From an uncultured Bacteroidia bacterium (lineage in GTDB: Bacteria > Bacteroidota > Bacteroidia > Bacteroidales > Prolixibacteraceae), in the NCBI GenBank assembly GCA_903923905.1, contig CAIXZH010000089.1:1-64000 (forward strand): a stretch of DNA of 64,000 bases. The letters are read 5' to 3'. Below are positions 1-8,549 of the stretch, one piece after another. A program made the translations under genes and the position numbers. The notes beneath the pieces were generated by a model that worked only from the letters and a program-made list of their open reading frames with translations, had not been told where the DNA came from and did not search any database. How positions within the stretch are numbered: the first letter of the stretch is position 1; the number at the start of each line of letters is the position of its first letter.

Positions 1-60
1 CAATTAATATTATTTAACTTATTTTAACTTTTTAAATATCAAATTACGTCTGTTTTATGA

Positions 61-85
61 AAAAAAAACCGGGTAAAATACCCGG
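61..85 (-). terminator. Rho-independent terminator of the first oxidoreductase gene
   Basis: A 7-bp GC-rich stem (CCGGGTA/TACCCGG) with an AAA loop lies just past the stop codon at 115. On the minus strand it is followed by a run of eight T, the classic intrinsic terminator form. Confidence 0.85.
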
Positions 86-114
86 GCATATTCCTGAATG
101 TCAAACAAAAAAGA

Positions 115-1527
115 TTATTTTGTCTCTTTCGACAGCTTAAATGCAGATGTGGTGGTATAATATTTAGTGATCATATTGGGAACCTCCCATTCCGGAAGTT
201 TTCCTGATTTCAAATATTCCAGGTATTTGGCAGTTACCTGCGCAAAGTGCGCCTCATGTCCGATTTTGAGAACTTCCGGAATGACTACTTTCCATTTTGA
301 ATCCCCCAACCTCAGGAGTGAAAGTCCCGATTGCGGAAAGCCCTTGACGGCTTTTTCAAGATTGGCGGCAAACAAGGTTAAATCAACCCCTTTTGCAGCA
401 CTGATGGTTAAAGTCGGGTTATATCTTTCTTCCGCACCCTGGCGGATCTCGAGATTGGCAACCGTACCGCGCATCATCGAGTAATGGGTATCGCCGGCAC
501 CATCCGGGGCTTTGTAATTCCAGATTGTAGTAACCTTTGCAAATGCTCCTTTGATTCTGTAAAGGATTTCTCCATTGGCAAAATCATTCAGTTTTCCGTC
601 TTTAACTGCTTTATTTAAGTATTCCGGATATTGCTCCATCCGGGTAACCTCCGTGAAATCCTCTTTTGATAACACGGTAGGCCATCGTTTTGCCCCGATG
701 ATCCGGATGTCACTTTTATGAAGAACCTGCTCCGGGAATCCTTCCCATTGTACCAGATCCACCAGATGGGTCGTCACATCCACGATCCCCTCCCCCTGCT
801 GACTCACATCAAAAAACCATGCCGGACGAACCAGCGTATTCCCTGAAACATTTTTATAAAAGTAATGGACGCTGACCATTTCAACGGCAGGCTTTTCAGC
901 CGTTCCGGCTTCGAGGGTTCCAAAGATCTCCGGGATCATCGAAAGTTCGCGCTGCAAAACCGAGGTAACCGAAAAACGTTCGGTCATGATATCATAGAGA
1001 AGCACCCCTTTCTTTTTCGCAATCTTGAATGCCTCCTCCAGCTTTGGGAATTGATCCGCAGTGATCACCATCGGTTTATCCGCCAAAACATTAAGACCGG
1101 CCTCCACAGACTTTTTAATATAATCGCACTTAATCCGGTTATTGCCCGACACCACAACCACGTTTCCCCGCTTTTCGGAAACCATTTTTTCGAGATAATC
1201 GTCTCCCGTATAAACCTTTTCGTCCCAGGCAGTGGGGGTTTCAGCCCGTTTGTTGTACCCTTCAATCCGTTTAAGGTGTTCATTGAGATCATTTCCCGCA
1301 GGAGCATAGACATAAACCTCTGGACTAATCTGATCGTACTTGTTCTTTTGGACCAGCGCCGCATGAAAATGGCCCGGGTCAAGGGTAATCAGTTTCACTT
1401 CACCTTTGGCTCCGGTAAACAACCCTGGTTTTGGATTTTCTTTTTGAGCCCTGTTTGCAGCATAGCCACCGGAATTTAAAACGAGGATAGATCCTAGTGC
1501 CATAACGGATAAGTATATTCGGTTCAT
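115..1527 (-). CDS. Exported Gfo/Idh/MocA-type oxidoreductase
   Basis: A 470-residue NAD(P)-dependent oxidoreductase homologue with a putative-oxidoreductase C-terminal domain. Residues 1-24 form a hydrophobic signal peptide, so the protein is probably periplasmic. The Rossmann-like N-terminal part begins near residue 45 with LITLDPGHFHAALVQK, a signature of this subfamily in Bacteroidota and Planctomycetota. DKP at 150-152 matches the family EKP motif, whose lysine takes part in catalysis. The classic GxGxxG is replaced by this DPGHFH segment, so cofactor binding may differ from standard members. It shares strand and theme with the DUF6807 gene and the second oxidoreductase, which suggests carbohydrate oxidation. 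The substrate cannot be read from sequence. Confidence 0.85.
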   Translation of the reverse strand: MNRIYLSVMALGSILVLNSGGYAANRAQKENPKPGLFTGAKGEVKLITLDPGHFHAALVQKNKYDQISPEVYVYAPAGNDLNEHLKRIEGYNKRAETPTAWDEKVYTGDDYLEKMVSEKRGNVVVVSGNNRIKCDYIKKSVEAGLNVLADKPMVITADQFPKLEEAFKIAKKKGVLLYDIMTERFSVTSVLQRELSMIPEIFGTLEAGTAEKPAVEMVSVHYFYKNVSGNTLVRPAWFFDVSQQGEGIVDVTTHLVDLVQWEGFPEQVLHKSDIRIIGAKRWPTVLSKEDFTEVTRMEQYPEYLNKAVKDGKLNDFANGEILYRIKGAFAKVTTIWNYKAPDGAGDTHYSMMRGTVANLEIRQGAEERYNPTLTISAAKGVDLTLFAANLEKAVKGFPQSGLSLLRLGDSKWKVVIPEVLKIGHEAHFAQVTAKYLEYLKSGKLPEWEVPNMITKYYTTTSAFKLSKETK

Positions 1528-1673
1528 TCGTAAATAATATGTTTTAAAAATTGTTTGTAATACTCAAAGACGAAATGCTTGAGAATAATTGTTATTGCCA
1601 GGCGAATCCTCCATCATCCCTGCTTGCAGGATTCTTATTCTATTCCTGGATTAAAATGCATTAAGAGATCAAT

Positions 1674-2027
1674 TCAATTATCTTTTTCCGTCACTGCCTT
1701 CATTGCCTTCTCATTAATTGATGCAACCTTTTTGATCACGATATTTTTGTCTGCTGTGAAAATAAGGTTGGGTCGTATATTACTTTTTACAGGCAGGTTG
1801 CCGAGTCTAAAATCATCATCCTTAATGAGTATCGAATATTCATCCTTTGTTTGCTGACTGGTGATTTGGCACAGAATAATATCTTCATCTTTGATATTCA
1901 TCGTTTCTTTTCGAATAACCTCTCCAAGTTTGATTTTTTCCTGAAAGGGCAACTGTTTCACAAGTTTAACAACCCGATGGAAATTATCAGAAAGGCTAAT
2001 CTCGTTAGATATCGTTTTCATTCGCAA
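1674..2027 (-). pseudogene. Chimeric remnant of a MazF/PemK toxin-antitoxin pair
   Basis: This 117-codon frame appears to join two incomplete genes. Residues 11-43 (SDNFHRVVKLVKQLPFQEK and on) resemble the N-terminus of small antitoxins that precede MazF/PemK-type toxins. Residues 48-110 (EDIILCQITSQ, NLPVKSNIRPN, IFTADKNIVIKK) resemble the C-terminal half of such a toxin. The toxin N-terminus, with its RGDIVLxxFPFTD-type segment, is missing. The likeliest history is an in-frame deletion from the antitoxin C-terminus into the toxin. The chimera should lack RNase activity, though it might keep DNA or partner binding. Translation may start at Met3. The family match is from memory of these proteins, not a search. 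Confidence 0.6.
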
Positions 2028-2219
2028 TTCACTCGTTTTTTAATTGTCTTCGAAAATAACCAATTTACACCTTTGGATTGGTGTTAATCCTGTTAAGTAA
2101 AATTCCAGCCAGATGAGTTTAAAGTCGATAACAAATTTACGATAATATCGGGAAAAATGAGACTCTGGAAAACTCTAAAATGATCTATTGCCCTGAGTCC
2201 CGAAGCCAATCTGGTTTCT

Positions 2220-3113
2220 CTACTTATAGTTTCCGGACAACTCCCCGATCTTTGCCTCTTCTGCATTACCCCCATGAACCAGAACACGGTAACGTAGCCG
2301 CAGCGTTTCACCCTTTTTAAAGAGAGTTTCCACCCCGTTTTCGGGCCAGTACATCGGTGTCGGAGATATAAACCCGTAATCGCGGGTGAACCATGGCGAA
2401 GGATATCCAGGATTCGACGGATGCTGCAAGACAGTCAGACCTTCAGTAAATACCCCCCGTTTCCCGGAATAATCGATCCAGGGCGATGGCTTACCAAAAG
2501 TATCCTTCTCTCCCCGGACACCCTCGGCATTGATCATTGTCCCTCCGTTTTTTACCGAGAGGTCGGCAGCCATACGTACACTGAACAGTGAATGGTTCGT
2601 CTTTGCAATATGAACATCCATCAGCATCTCCATACTGATTTCAAAATCAATTTGCCTGACAGTCATAGATGGTGTGGTGATGGTTATTTTGCGGTTGTCC
2701 TTTATCGGAGACATAGCACCCGGACGGCTCCAGATGCATTCGTCCGAAATGATGACGGTATCGCCACCCTCCTTAAGAATCTCTGCATTTACCGAGATGA
2801 TCCTGCCCCGTTCCAGCCCCTCCTGCCAGTAATTCCCGCCGTTGACCTGGTCACAGCCGAAAAACAGCGAGCTGTGATGCGGGTATTCTCCGTTGCGCAT
2901 CGAGGTGACCGAACCTCCCGAAAGCGGGCCGTTCACCGGATAGAAAAACGGATATTTCTCATCGGAAGAGAAAATATAACTCGTGAAATATTTCCCGTCT
3001 ACGGTGACATTGATTTTTGCACCAACCTTTACCGCATTCAGCTTTGCTGCCTGTACTGCGGAAAATCCGGTCAACAAAACAACCATGAAGACCATCGATC
3101 TGAATTTGCTCAT
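2220..3113 (-). CDS. Exported PmoA-like DUF6807 protein
   Basis: A 297-residue protein with a signal peptide (residues 1-22, ending AVQA). The body resembles the PmoA/DUF6807 family through the FYPVNGPLSGGSVTSM segment near 55-70, the YPHHSSLFFGCDQVNG segment, and the C-terminal LRLRYRVLVHGG. Despite the PmoA name, nothing ties these proteins to methane oxidation. They usually sit beside Gfo/Idh/MocA oxidoreductases in sugar-utilisation loci, as here between two such genes. A secreted role in carbohydrate processing is inferred; the reaction is unknown. The full length is present with no frameshift. Confidence 0.8.
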   Translation of the reverse strand: MSKFRSMVFMVVLLTGFSAVQAAKLNAVKVGAKINVTVDGKYFTSYIFSSDEKYPFFYPVNGPLSGGSVTSMRNGEYPHHSSLFFGCDQVNGGNYWQEGLERGRIISVNAEILKEGGDTVIISDECIWSRPGAMSPIKDNRKITITTPSMTVRQIDFEISMEMLMDVHIAKTNHSLFSVRMAADLSVKNGGTMINAEGVRGEKDTFGKPSPWIDYSGKRGVFTEGLTVLQHPSNPGYPSPWFTRDYGFISPTPMYWPENGVETLFKKGETLRLRYRVLVHGGNAEEAKIGELSGNYK

Positions 3114-3490
3114 TTTCTGTATTTTGCAGTTAAATCAAAGTAATTAAAACCTTATTTCCAGAGATTGCATAAAAAATTACATTTGACATTTTTTGCCCGT
3201 TGGGCATCAAATTTAATAGAAAAATAAGTCAACGAAAAACCATTGTCCGTTAGAACATTAACAGATGAATAGACAATTCATACGGGAAATCCGCATAAAC
3301 CTTGTTCATAAAATGAATAAAATCGAATTACCCGCAAAGATAAAATGTACTATTTTAAATTTCTAATATGCAATTTTTGACTCCTTTTAATCTCCAGGGT
3401 AGACTTCTGGTCTGCGTTCTGAATGGTTTCTGCATTTTAGCTATTTATTCCCATTGTGCCTTATTGTGCTTAATTTGGTTCAAATTTTGG
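3114..3490. other. Intergenic stretch with small palindromic repeats
   Basis: No convincing gene. It holds a short palindrome at about 3194-3206 (TGCCC-GTT-GGGCA) and, at 3238-3266, a 29-bp sequence that recurs inverted at 5139-5167. Confidence 0.6.
3238..3266 (+). repeat. Dispersed palindromic repeat, copy 1
   Basis: This 29-bp sequence (AACCATTGTCCGTTAG then AACATTAACAGAT) matches the reverse complement of 5139-5167 at 27 of 29 positions. Weaker similarity continues to a shared CGGGAAAT at 3283-3290. The inner hairpin TTGTCC-GTTA-GGACAA is degenerate in this copy. Confidence 0.75.
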
Positions 3491-4870
3491 TTATAATTTA
3501 ATATAGCTTGTCCCATATGGAAACCGCTGCGACCGGGAAAGCATCTTATTGGCCTCCTCATCATTGACAAAAGTTTCAGTTTCCGGATTCCATTGCAATT
3601 TCCGCCCAAGCTTCATTGAAATATGGGTGATCAGGCAGACGGAACAGGCGCGGTGACCCATCTCAGCCGGCGAAATCGGTGCTTTTCGTGACCTAATGCA
3701 ATCGAGCCAGTTACCATGCTGATTGTCTGTCTGGTACAAATGGATTTCATTCTCTTTGATTACTGAATTTAGGATTCTTAGATCACTTGCATCGAGTGCC
3801 TTGCTGCTGTTGCTTTTTGAAACCGGATCACTGGCCGTGGCTGAATAATCACCCCGCGTAACAAAGATCCATCCCTCACTCCCCTCATAACGGATGCCGT
3901 TGGGAAATCCGCCGCTGGTAATCATCGTGATCCCATTCAGATATTCGGCTACGGCCAGAAATTCTCCGTGGACATTCCAGAGTCCCGATTTTGGAAACTG
4001 AGCCATTCCATTGATCGATATGGGACCGGTATATTCGGTATCCATACCCCAGGCGGCTGAGTCGAAATGGTGCTGTCCCCAGCCCGTGATCATCCCGGAG
4101 CCAAACTGTTCACATCGCAGCCATCCCGGACGATCGGTGAGACTGTTCTGGGGATGAACACGCATTTCGGTATAAAAAACATCGGGGGTCGATCCGAGCC
4201 ACATCTCATAATTGAGATTTTTAGGAACAGGCATCTCTGTCGCTTCGGGTCCCGACGGATCACCCGGCAGACCAATCTTCACCGTATGCAGTTTCCCGAT
4301 TCTTCCATTTCGAACCAGTTCAGCAGCAATCCTGAACTGAGGCATGGCCCGCTGCTGCGTCCCCATTTGAAGGATTGTCCCTTTCTGTTTGACCACATTT
4401 GCGAGCAAACGCCCTTCAGCAATGGTGAGCGAAGTAGGTTTCTGAAGATAGACATCCTTTCCCGCGAGCACCGCTTCAATGGCCGGCTGTGCGTGCCAGT
4501 GGTCAGGGGTTGAAATCATTACGGCATCGATATCCTTTCGAAGGAGCATCTCATGGTAGTCACTATAGGTCTTCACCTCAACGGCATTCTTACTACCCGT
4601 TTTCTGAGAATACAAATTCTCAATGAACTGTTTCCCTTGTTGAACACGGTTCGAATCAAGATCGGCAACTGCGATAATGCGGGCCTGGTCGAAGCGGAGC
4701 GTTTCGGGCAGATCATGAGTCATGGCGATGCGTCCAAAGCCGATCTGAGCAATATTAATCTTATTGCCCGGAGCATTTTTACCTAATACTGTTGACGGGA
4801 CAATAGTAGGAAGGAGCAGCGTTCCGGTCAATACAGCCGATGAATGCTTCAGAAAATCTCTTCGTTCCAT
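3491..4870 (-). CDS. Tat-exported Gfo/Idh/MocA oxidoreductase
   Basis: A 459-residue NAD(P)-dependent sugar oxidoreductase-like protein. The N-terminus MERRDFLKHS followed by a hydrophobic stretch (residues 11-30) is a typical twin-arginine signal, which suits export with cofactor bound. The Rossmann fold follows: QIGFGRIA at 42-49, AVADLDSNR at 67-75, TPDHWH at 121-126, and QKP at 143-145 as the counterpart of the EKP catalytic motif. The C-terminal part resembles the oxidoreductase alpha/beta domain, with GWGQHHFDSAAWGM near 265. It probably oxidises or epimerises a sugar or inositol derivative in the periplasm. The gene stands alone on the minus strand and is bracketed by inverted copies of a 29-bp repeat. 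Confidence 0.9.
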   Translation of the reverse strand: MERRDFLKHSSAVLTGTLLLPTIVPSTVLGKNAPGNKINIAQIGFGRIAMTHDLPETLRFDQARIIAVADLDSNRVQQGKQFIENLYSQKTGSKNAVEVKTYSDYHEMLLRKDIDAVMISTPDHWHAQPAIEAVLAGKDVYLQKPTSLTIAEGRLLANVVKQKGTILQMGTQQRAMPQFRIAAELVRNGRIGKLHTVKIGLPGDPSGPEATEMPVPKNLNYEMWLGSTPDVFYTEMRVHPQNSLTDRPGWLRCEQFGSGMITGWGQHHFDSAAWGMDTEYTGPISINGMAQFPKSGLWNVHGEFLAVAEYLNGITMITSGGFPNGIRYEGSEGWIFVTRGDYSATASDPVSKSNSSKALDASDLRILNSVIKENEIHLYQTDNQHGNWLDCIRSRKAPISPAEMGHRACSVCLITHISMKLGRKLQWNPETETFVNDEEANKMLSRSQRFPYGTSYIKL

Positions 4871-5194
4871 GTTAAGCGGATAGTTTTTGGCTAATGAATT
4901 CCCAAACTTTTAAAAGGGTGGGAATAGCCCCAAAAATAGTCAATATTTAAAAATTAATTGCCGTTTGAGTGGGACAGATGCTGTCAAGTTAAAAAAACTC
5001 TTTGTGTGCTTTAGTATCGAGAAAAATAGCCACTAAGCCACACAGCGTGAAGAAACTGTTCAAATTTCTCCGCTGGAGATCAAAATCCATAGAAGATTAG
5101 ATTTCTGAAAATAAATTTCCCGCAGGGATTAACCGATTATCTGTTATTGTCCTAACGGACAATGGTTATTCTTTGATTTGTTTTTCTAATTCGT
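4871..5194. other. Intergenic stretch with repeat copy 2
   Basis: No gene seen. Around 4990-5052 lie fragments (CCACTAAGCCACACAG, CTTTGTGTGCTTTAG) that resemble intergenic repeats common in Bacteroidota. The inverted 29-bp repeat copy ends at 5167. Confidence 0.5.
5139..5167 (-). repeat. Dispersed palindromic repeat, copy 2 (inverted)
   Basis: The reverse complement of this segment matches 3238-3266 at 27 of 29 bases. It contains a perfect hairpin, TTGTCC-GTTA-GGACAA read on either strand. The two copies flank the 3491-4870 oxidoreductase gene. Confidence 0.75.
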
Positions 5195-5356
5195 TCACCG
5201 CCAGGGCAATAATTCAAATTCAGTGATGGTCAGAATTTTTGTTTTGTTAAATATTTTTAATTCCAGTAAATCATGATCTCCAGTTATCAGATAATCCGCT
5301 TTGGAGTCATTCGACAATGATAACAAAAAGTTGTCTTTAACGTTTCTGCAAACAAT
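5195..5356 (-). pseudogene. C-terminal remnant of a PIN-domain toxin
   Basis: Read on the minus strand, this segment encodes about 53 residues beginning IVCRNVKDNFLLSLS, with KADYLITGDHDLLEL in the middle and ILTITEFELLPW before a TGA at 5195-5197. This matches the end of VapC-like PIN toxins of the COG1569 type: the CRDPKDNFLL segment, the TGDxDLL motif with its catalytic aspartate, and a closing ITPxEFL strand. The N-terminal half with the first catalytic Asp, and any antitoxin, are absent. Upstream the reading frame runs through unrelated AT-rich sequence to a stop near 5423. The adjacent IS630 remnant probably accounts for the truncation. Confidence 0.65.
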
Positions 5357-5436
5357 TAAGTAATTAGAATAAAATAATGTCGTATTTATTTGTTTATATG
5401 ATATAATATGAGTACATTTATCTCATTATGTGATAT

Positions 5437-6092
5437 GTAACACTGAAAACAGATGAGATTGAGGCATTAGAGCAAGGTATAAAAAACTCTAATAAAACAA
5501 TCAGAAAACGTAGTCATTGCCTTCTTTTATCAGGGACGAACGATTATCGACATGGCAAACATTTTTGATGTTGACCGTAGAACGATCGAACGTTGGTTCG
5601 ATAAGTGGGAAAAAGAGGGTCTGAATTCTCTTCCAATTACGACTGGCAGAGGAGTTAAAACACGCCTTAAGGGCCTTGAAGAAGTACTCTCTAAATTATT
5701 AGAGATTCATAGCAGAAATCTAAAAAATGTGCTGCTTCATTTGGAAGAAAAACACAATATTAGAATCTGCAAAAAGACCTTGCAGAATTTTTTAAAAGAT
5801 ACTGGGCTATAGATGGAAAAGAGCTCGATTGTCTTTAAAAGGCAAGCGCGACAAAGATGAATTTGAATTTAAACAAGGGCAAATAGAAAGCCTCAAGGAA
5901 TTGGAAGATAGCGGATTCATTGATCTTTACTTTGGCGATGAAAGTCATTTCGGACTTACTCCAAATGTACCATACGCCTGGCAAAGGAAAGAAAATCCGA
6001 TTTTGCTGCCTGCTGCCAAAGGGAAATTTCTAAATGTTGTTGGTCTGATGACCCCTAAAAACAGTAAGCAGATTGTGAACCCCGTATTTTAA
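5437..6092 (+). pseudogene. Frameshifted, truncated IS630-family transposase
   Basis: Three consecutive frames together give an IS630-type transposase. The first (about 5437-5534, TDEIEALEQGIKNSNK to CLLLS) is the N-terminal end. The second (to 5812) carries GRTIIDMANIFDVDRRTIERW, a helix-turn-helix. The third (about 5802-6092) carries GYRWKRARLSLKGKRD and the DDE start DLYFGDESHFGL. The joins need frame changes near 5530 and 5805. Homology stops after GLMTPKN near 6062, so the rest of the DDE domain is lost. It is not functional. The break lies just before an IS66 remnant. Confidence 0.85.
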
Positions 6093-6139
6093 CATTTCTT
6101 TTTGAGTTTTAAGTTTGGCTTTCACTTATGCGATAAGCC

Positions 6140-6505
6140 ATGTTAACAGCAAATCAATTCCAGTCCATCTACAAAGAGTTTATTGAATCAGGCCTGACGA
6201 TCCGCGATTTTTGTGCCAATCATTACATTAGGGAGTCTAAATTCTATTATTGGCACAATAAGTTAAAGGGACAATTACCACCTAAAAGAGGATTTATCCC
6301 GGTTGTTTTTGATCATTTACAAAAGACCCCGTCATCGCAAATTCCGGCGCCGGTGCAGAACCAGTCTAAAACCTTTTCAGATCCGGAGGCAGCCGGCAGT
6401 ACAATTTCCTGTGAGATCAGCTACCCCAACGGTGTTAGTGTAAAACTGAACGGTTTGACAGACCCCGATATTTTGCGGTCATTGTTGCTTTTAACCCATC
6501 AGTAG
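6140..6505 (+). CDS. IS66-family accessory protein TnpA (remnant element)
   Basis: A 121-residue protein resembling the first ORF of IS66 elements. The N-terminal half is a helix-turn-helix-like domain (IYKEFIESGLTIRDFCANH, then SKFYYWHNKLK), and the C-terminal half has the ISYPNGVSVKLNG segment typical of this family. The frame is intact, but the element is not: only a stub of tnpB follows 1 bp later and no tnpC transposase is present. The protein is therefore unlikely to support transposition by itself. Confidence 0.8.
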   Translation: MLTANQFQSIYKEFIESGLTIRDFCANHYIRESKFYYWHNKLKGQLPPKRGFIPVVFDHLQKTPSSQIPAPVQNQSKTFSDPEAAGSTISCEISYPNGVSVKLNGLTDPDILRSLLLLTHQ

Positions 6506-6506
6506 G

Positions 6507-6638
6507 ATGTTCTGCCTCACATCGGCAATGCAGTATTATCAGTATTCTTATCCTACGGATCTTTCCCTCGGATGCGGCTCATGTTGTAACTGCGGGTTGC
6601 TGGGTTGTGTACATCAGTCATGTACCAAAGATAGGTGA
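6507..6638 (+). pseudogene. N-terminal stub of IS66 TnpB
   Basis: An ATG 1 bp after the tnpA stop opens a 43-codon frame beginning MFCLTSAMQYYQYSYPTD. This matches the start of IS66 TnpB proteins (family pattern F-L-YYLY-PTDMRKSFDGL). After PTD the sequence becomes unrelated and cysteine-rich and reaches a TGA at 6636-6638, so the gene is truncated by deletion. Confidence 0.7.
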
Positions 6639-6764
6639 TCTTTAGGCAGTTTTCAAATCTGCCAGGAGAAAATGGTTGTCGCGTAACCCGATTTGCATTT
6701 TATTCTTCTTTCCCTTATCTTTAGGTAGATCAATCAAAAGTGTATACCCTTTAATCCCGGCACT

Positions 6765-7238
6765 ATGAAAAAGCTAACGATTGTCATCATCCTTTTGATC
6801 CTTTCCAAATTCTCGCAGGCCCAGTGGTATTACAACGATTACCAGGTCAAAGATATTAATCAGCTCACCCTGCAGCAGCTCAATGAATCGCTTAAGACCA
6901 GTAAAGACATGGTTTTGGGCTCAGGACTTTGTGCCATTTTCGGGGGTTGCATGTTTTTGGCATGCATAAATTCCCTTGTAACATTGGATAATCCTACAAT
7001 GCTGGAACAATTAATCGGCGAAAAAGGGATGAATGATATCTGTGCAGGTGTCGGCGCTGCAATGGTCGTCGGCGGGACTATTGGATTCTTTGGATATCTT
7101 GAACGGGTTGGTCATATAAAAACAGCCATCCGCCAGAATTTTCCAATTTCAGGATCGTTGCATCTGGCGCCGCGCGTCATTTACAATAATTTCACAGCAT
7201 CGTACCGGATGGGTATTTCCTTAACCTATAATTTCTGA
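6765..7238 (+). CDS. Exported protein of unknown function
   Basis: A 157-residue protein I do not recognise. Residues 1-19 form a signal peptide ending in SQAQ, a common Bacteroidota form. There are two glycine-rich hydrophobic segments, at about 49-72 (VLGSGLCAIFGGCMFLACINS) and 90-110 (DICAGVGAAMVVGGTIGFFGY), and a C-terminal ISLTYNF. The ending in an aromatic residue after an alternating strand hints at envelope association, perhaps as a small membrane protein. No operon partner is evident: it is preceded by IS remnants and followed by 370 bp without a gene. Confidence 0.6.
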   Translation: MKKLTIVIILLILSKFSQAQWYYNDYQVKDINQLTLQQLNESLKTSKDMVLGSGLCAIFGGCMFLACINSLVTLDNPTMLEQLIGEKGMNDICAGVGAAMVVGGTIGFFGYLERVGHIKTAIRQNFPISGSLHLAPRVIYNNFTASYRMGISLTYNF

Positions 7239-7609
7239 GACTAACTGCTTAGTAATCCCTGATACAGGAGTTATAAAGCCGGTGAACCAAAACTTTTAAA
7301 AGTTCCTTCCAGGAACTCAATCCATCTCACGGTCGACTGGAAAAGGGTGTATAAGAAAATTTTACCGAAAGTAACAATTTCACGCGTTTTAGAATATCAT
7401 CGAACTGTCAGTTTAGGGGATCTCATTTTATTTCCATTTGTTTTACATTTTTAATATTTTGACATAGAGCCCGGTAAATTCAATTACAGGAGGTTGCAGA
7501 CTTTGTTTTTGGTCAGGTAACAATTTATGGCACGATTAATGTGAAAATAATGGATACGACTACAAGAAATGGAAAGTCGATCCGAAATTGTAACTAGAAA
7601 ACAACAAAT
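7239..7609. other. Gene-free stretch
   Basis: No gene, RNA or clear terminator seen. Near 7570-7594 one frame reads YDYKKWKVDPKL before a stop, which could be the tail of a lost coding sequence, but nothing upstream continues it. Confidence 0.4.
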
Positions 7610-8074
7610 ATGAAACTAATATCTTTAGTTCTCCCACTGCTTCTCCTGTTATCGTGTGCTGCCTATAAGGATGTGACAGCACCAAAAGTTTCTGAATTAA
7701 TCAATGTAAACGGGACAAAGGAGCAGCTCTTTCTCAGGTCGAACGAATGGGCAATCCGTGCATTTGCAAATCCTCAGAGTGAGATCCAGTACAGCGACAA
7801 AAACGACGGGAAAATTATCGGAAGGTTTCTCATGAATACAAAAAACGATCCCTATTATTTAAGCGACGTATTTTCGGTAATTACTATTACCGAAACGGAT
7901 AAAACTGCTCAGATTGAAATAGACCCGCTTCCATGGAAGTTTAGCAGGATATCGTTATATGCCAGTATTTACAAACCGGAAACTGCGCAAAAAGATATGC
8001 ATAAACTGGTTGACAGTTTTAAATCGTTTATGGTATCTCACCCTTCCGGTTCAGATCCACTCGTGTCGCGGTAA
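7610..8074 (+). CDS. DUF4468-like lipoprotein
   Basis: A 154-residue protein with a lipoprotein signal: a hydrophobic core LVLPLLLLL and the lipobox LLSC with Cys16, so it is probably anchored in the envelope. The body, with LFLRSNEWAIRAFANPQSEIQY, IIGRF, a VITI strand pair and C-terminal helix MHKLVDSFKSFMV, resembles DUF4468 domains of Bacteroidota, which have a TBP-like fold and unknown role. The gene is alone on its strand and lies upstream of an IS110-type insertion. The DUF assignment is from pattern only. Confidence 0.6.
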   Translation: MKLISLVLPLLLLLSCAAYKDVTAPKVSELINVNGTKEQLFLRSNEWAIRAFANPQSEIQYSDKNDGKIIGRFLMNTKNDPYYLSDVFSVITITETDKTAQIEIDPLPWKFSRISLYASIYKPETAQKDMHKLVDSFKSFMVSHPSGSDPLVSR

Positions 8075-8458
8075 AAAAACCATTTTGCTTTTAGAAAAAC
8101 TGAGGTTGACCTTAAACTCCTTCCTAACCATAAAAGAACAATAGCAGGTGTCCAAAAAGTCTTTTCTGCTGCAATGTACACATTGGTATACAAAAGGAGC
8201 ACTAAATTATTAAATTGATATTCTGCTAATTGCGCTCATTGGAATCATAGATTGGCGAACTTTATGCCCCATGTGGTTGAAAATTCCTTGCTTTTTAAAC
8301 ACCCTCATTTTATATGCATAAGTGCCCCACGGTTTCGTTTCAATCCACCGTGAGTTATTTACAGGTCACTTCACAGGAATTTCCAACAGACCCTTCCAAA
8401 TAAGCAGAAAATTTAAAAGAGATATGAAAGGGATAAGTACAGACCCTGACGACTTGGT
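8075..8458. other. Gene-free stretch before the IS110-type element
   Basis: No gene seen. A short inverted repeat, CACGGT/ACCGTG, lies at 8328-8352. If the element is of the IS110 group this stretch could hold its left-end non-coding RNA, but nothing here proves it. Confidence 0.35.
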
Positions 8459-8549
8459 GACTCCTATATAGCTTTTTTTCTCGCAAAGTACTCGGGAGTT
8501 GTGAAACTCCAACCTCAAAACAGATAACTTTGGAACAAAAAGCAAAATT

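Noticed and set aside
865-1479. 204-codon plus-strand frame opposite the first oxidoreductase
   Set aside because: Shadow frame of a strongly supported gene; no domain is recognisable.
7465-7605. Short frames ahead of the lipoprotein gene (YDYKKWKVDPKL and a 39-codon frame)
   Set aside because: Too short, no start codon, no family match; at best decayed coding sequence.
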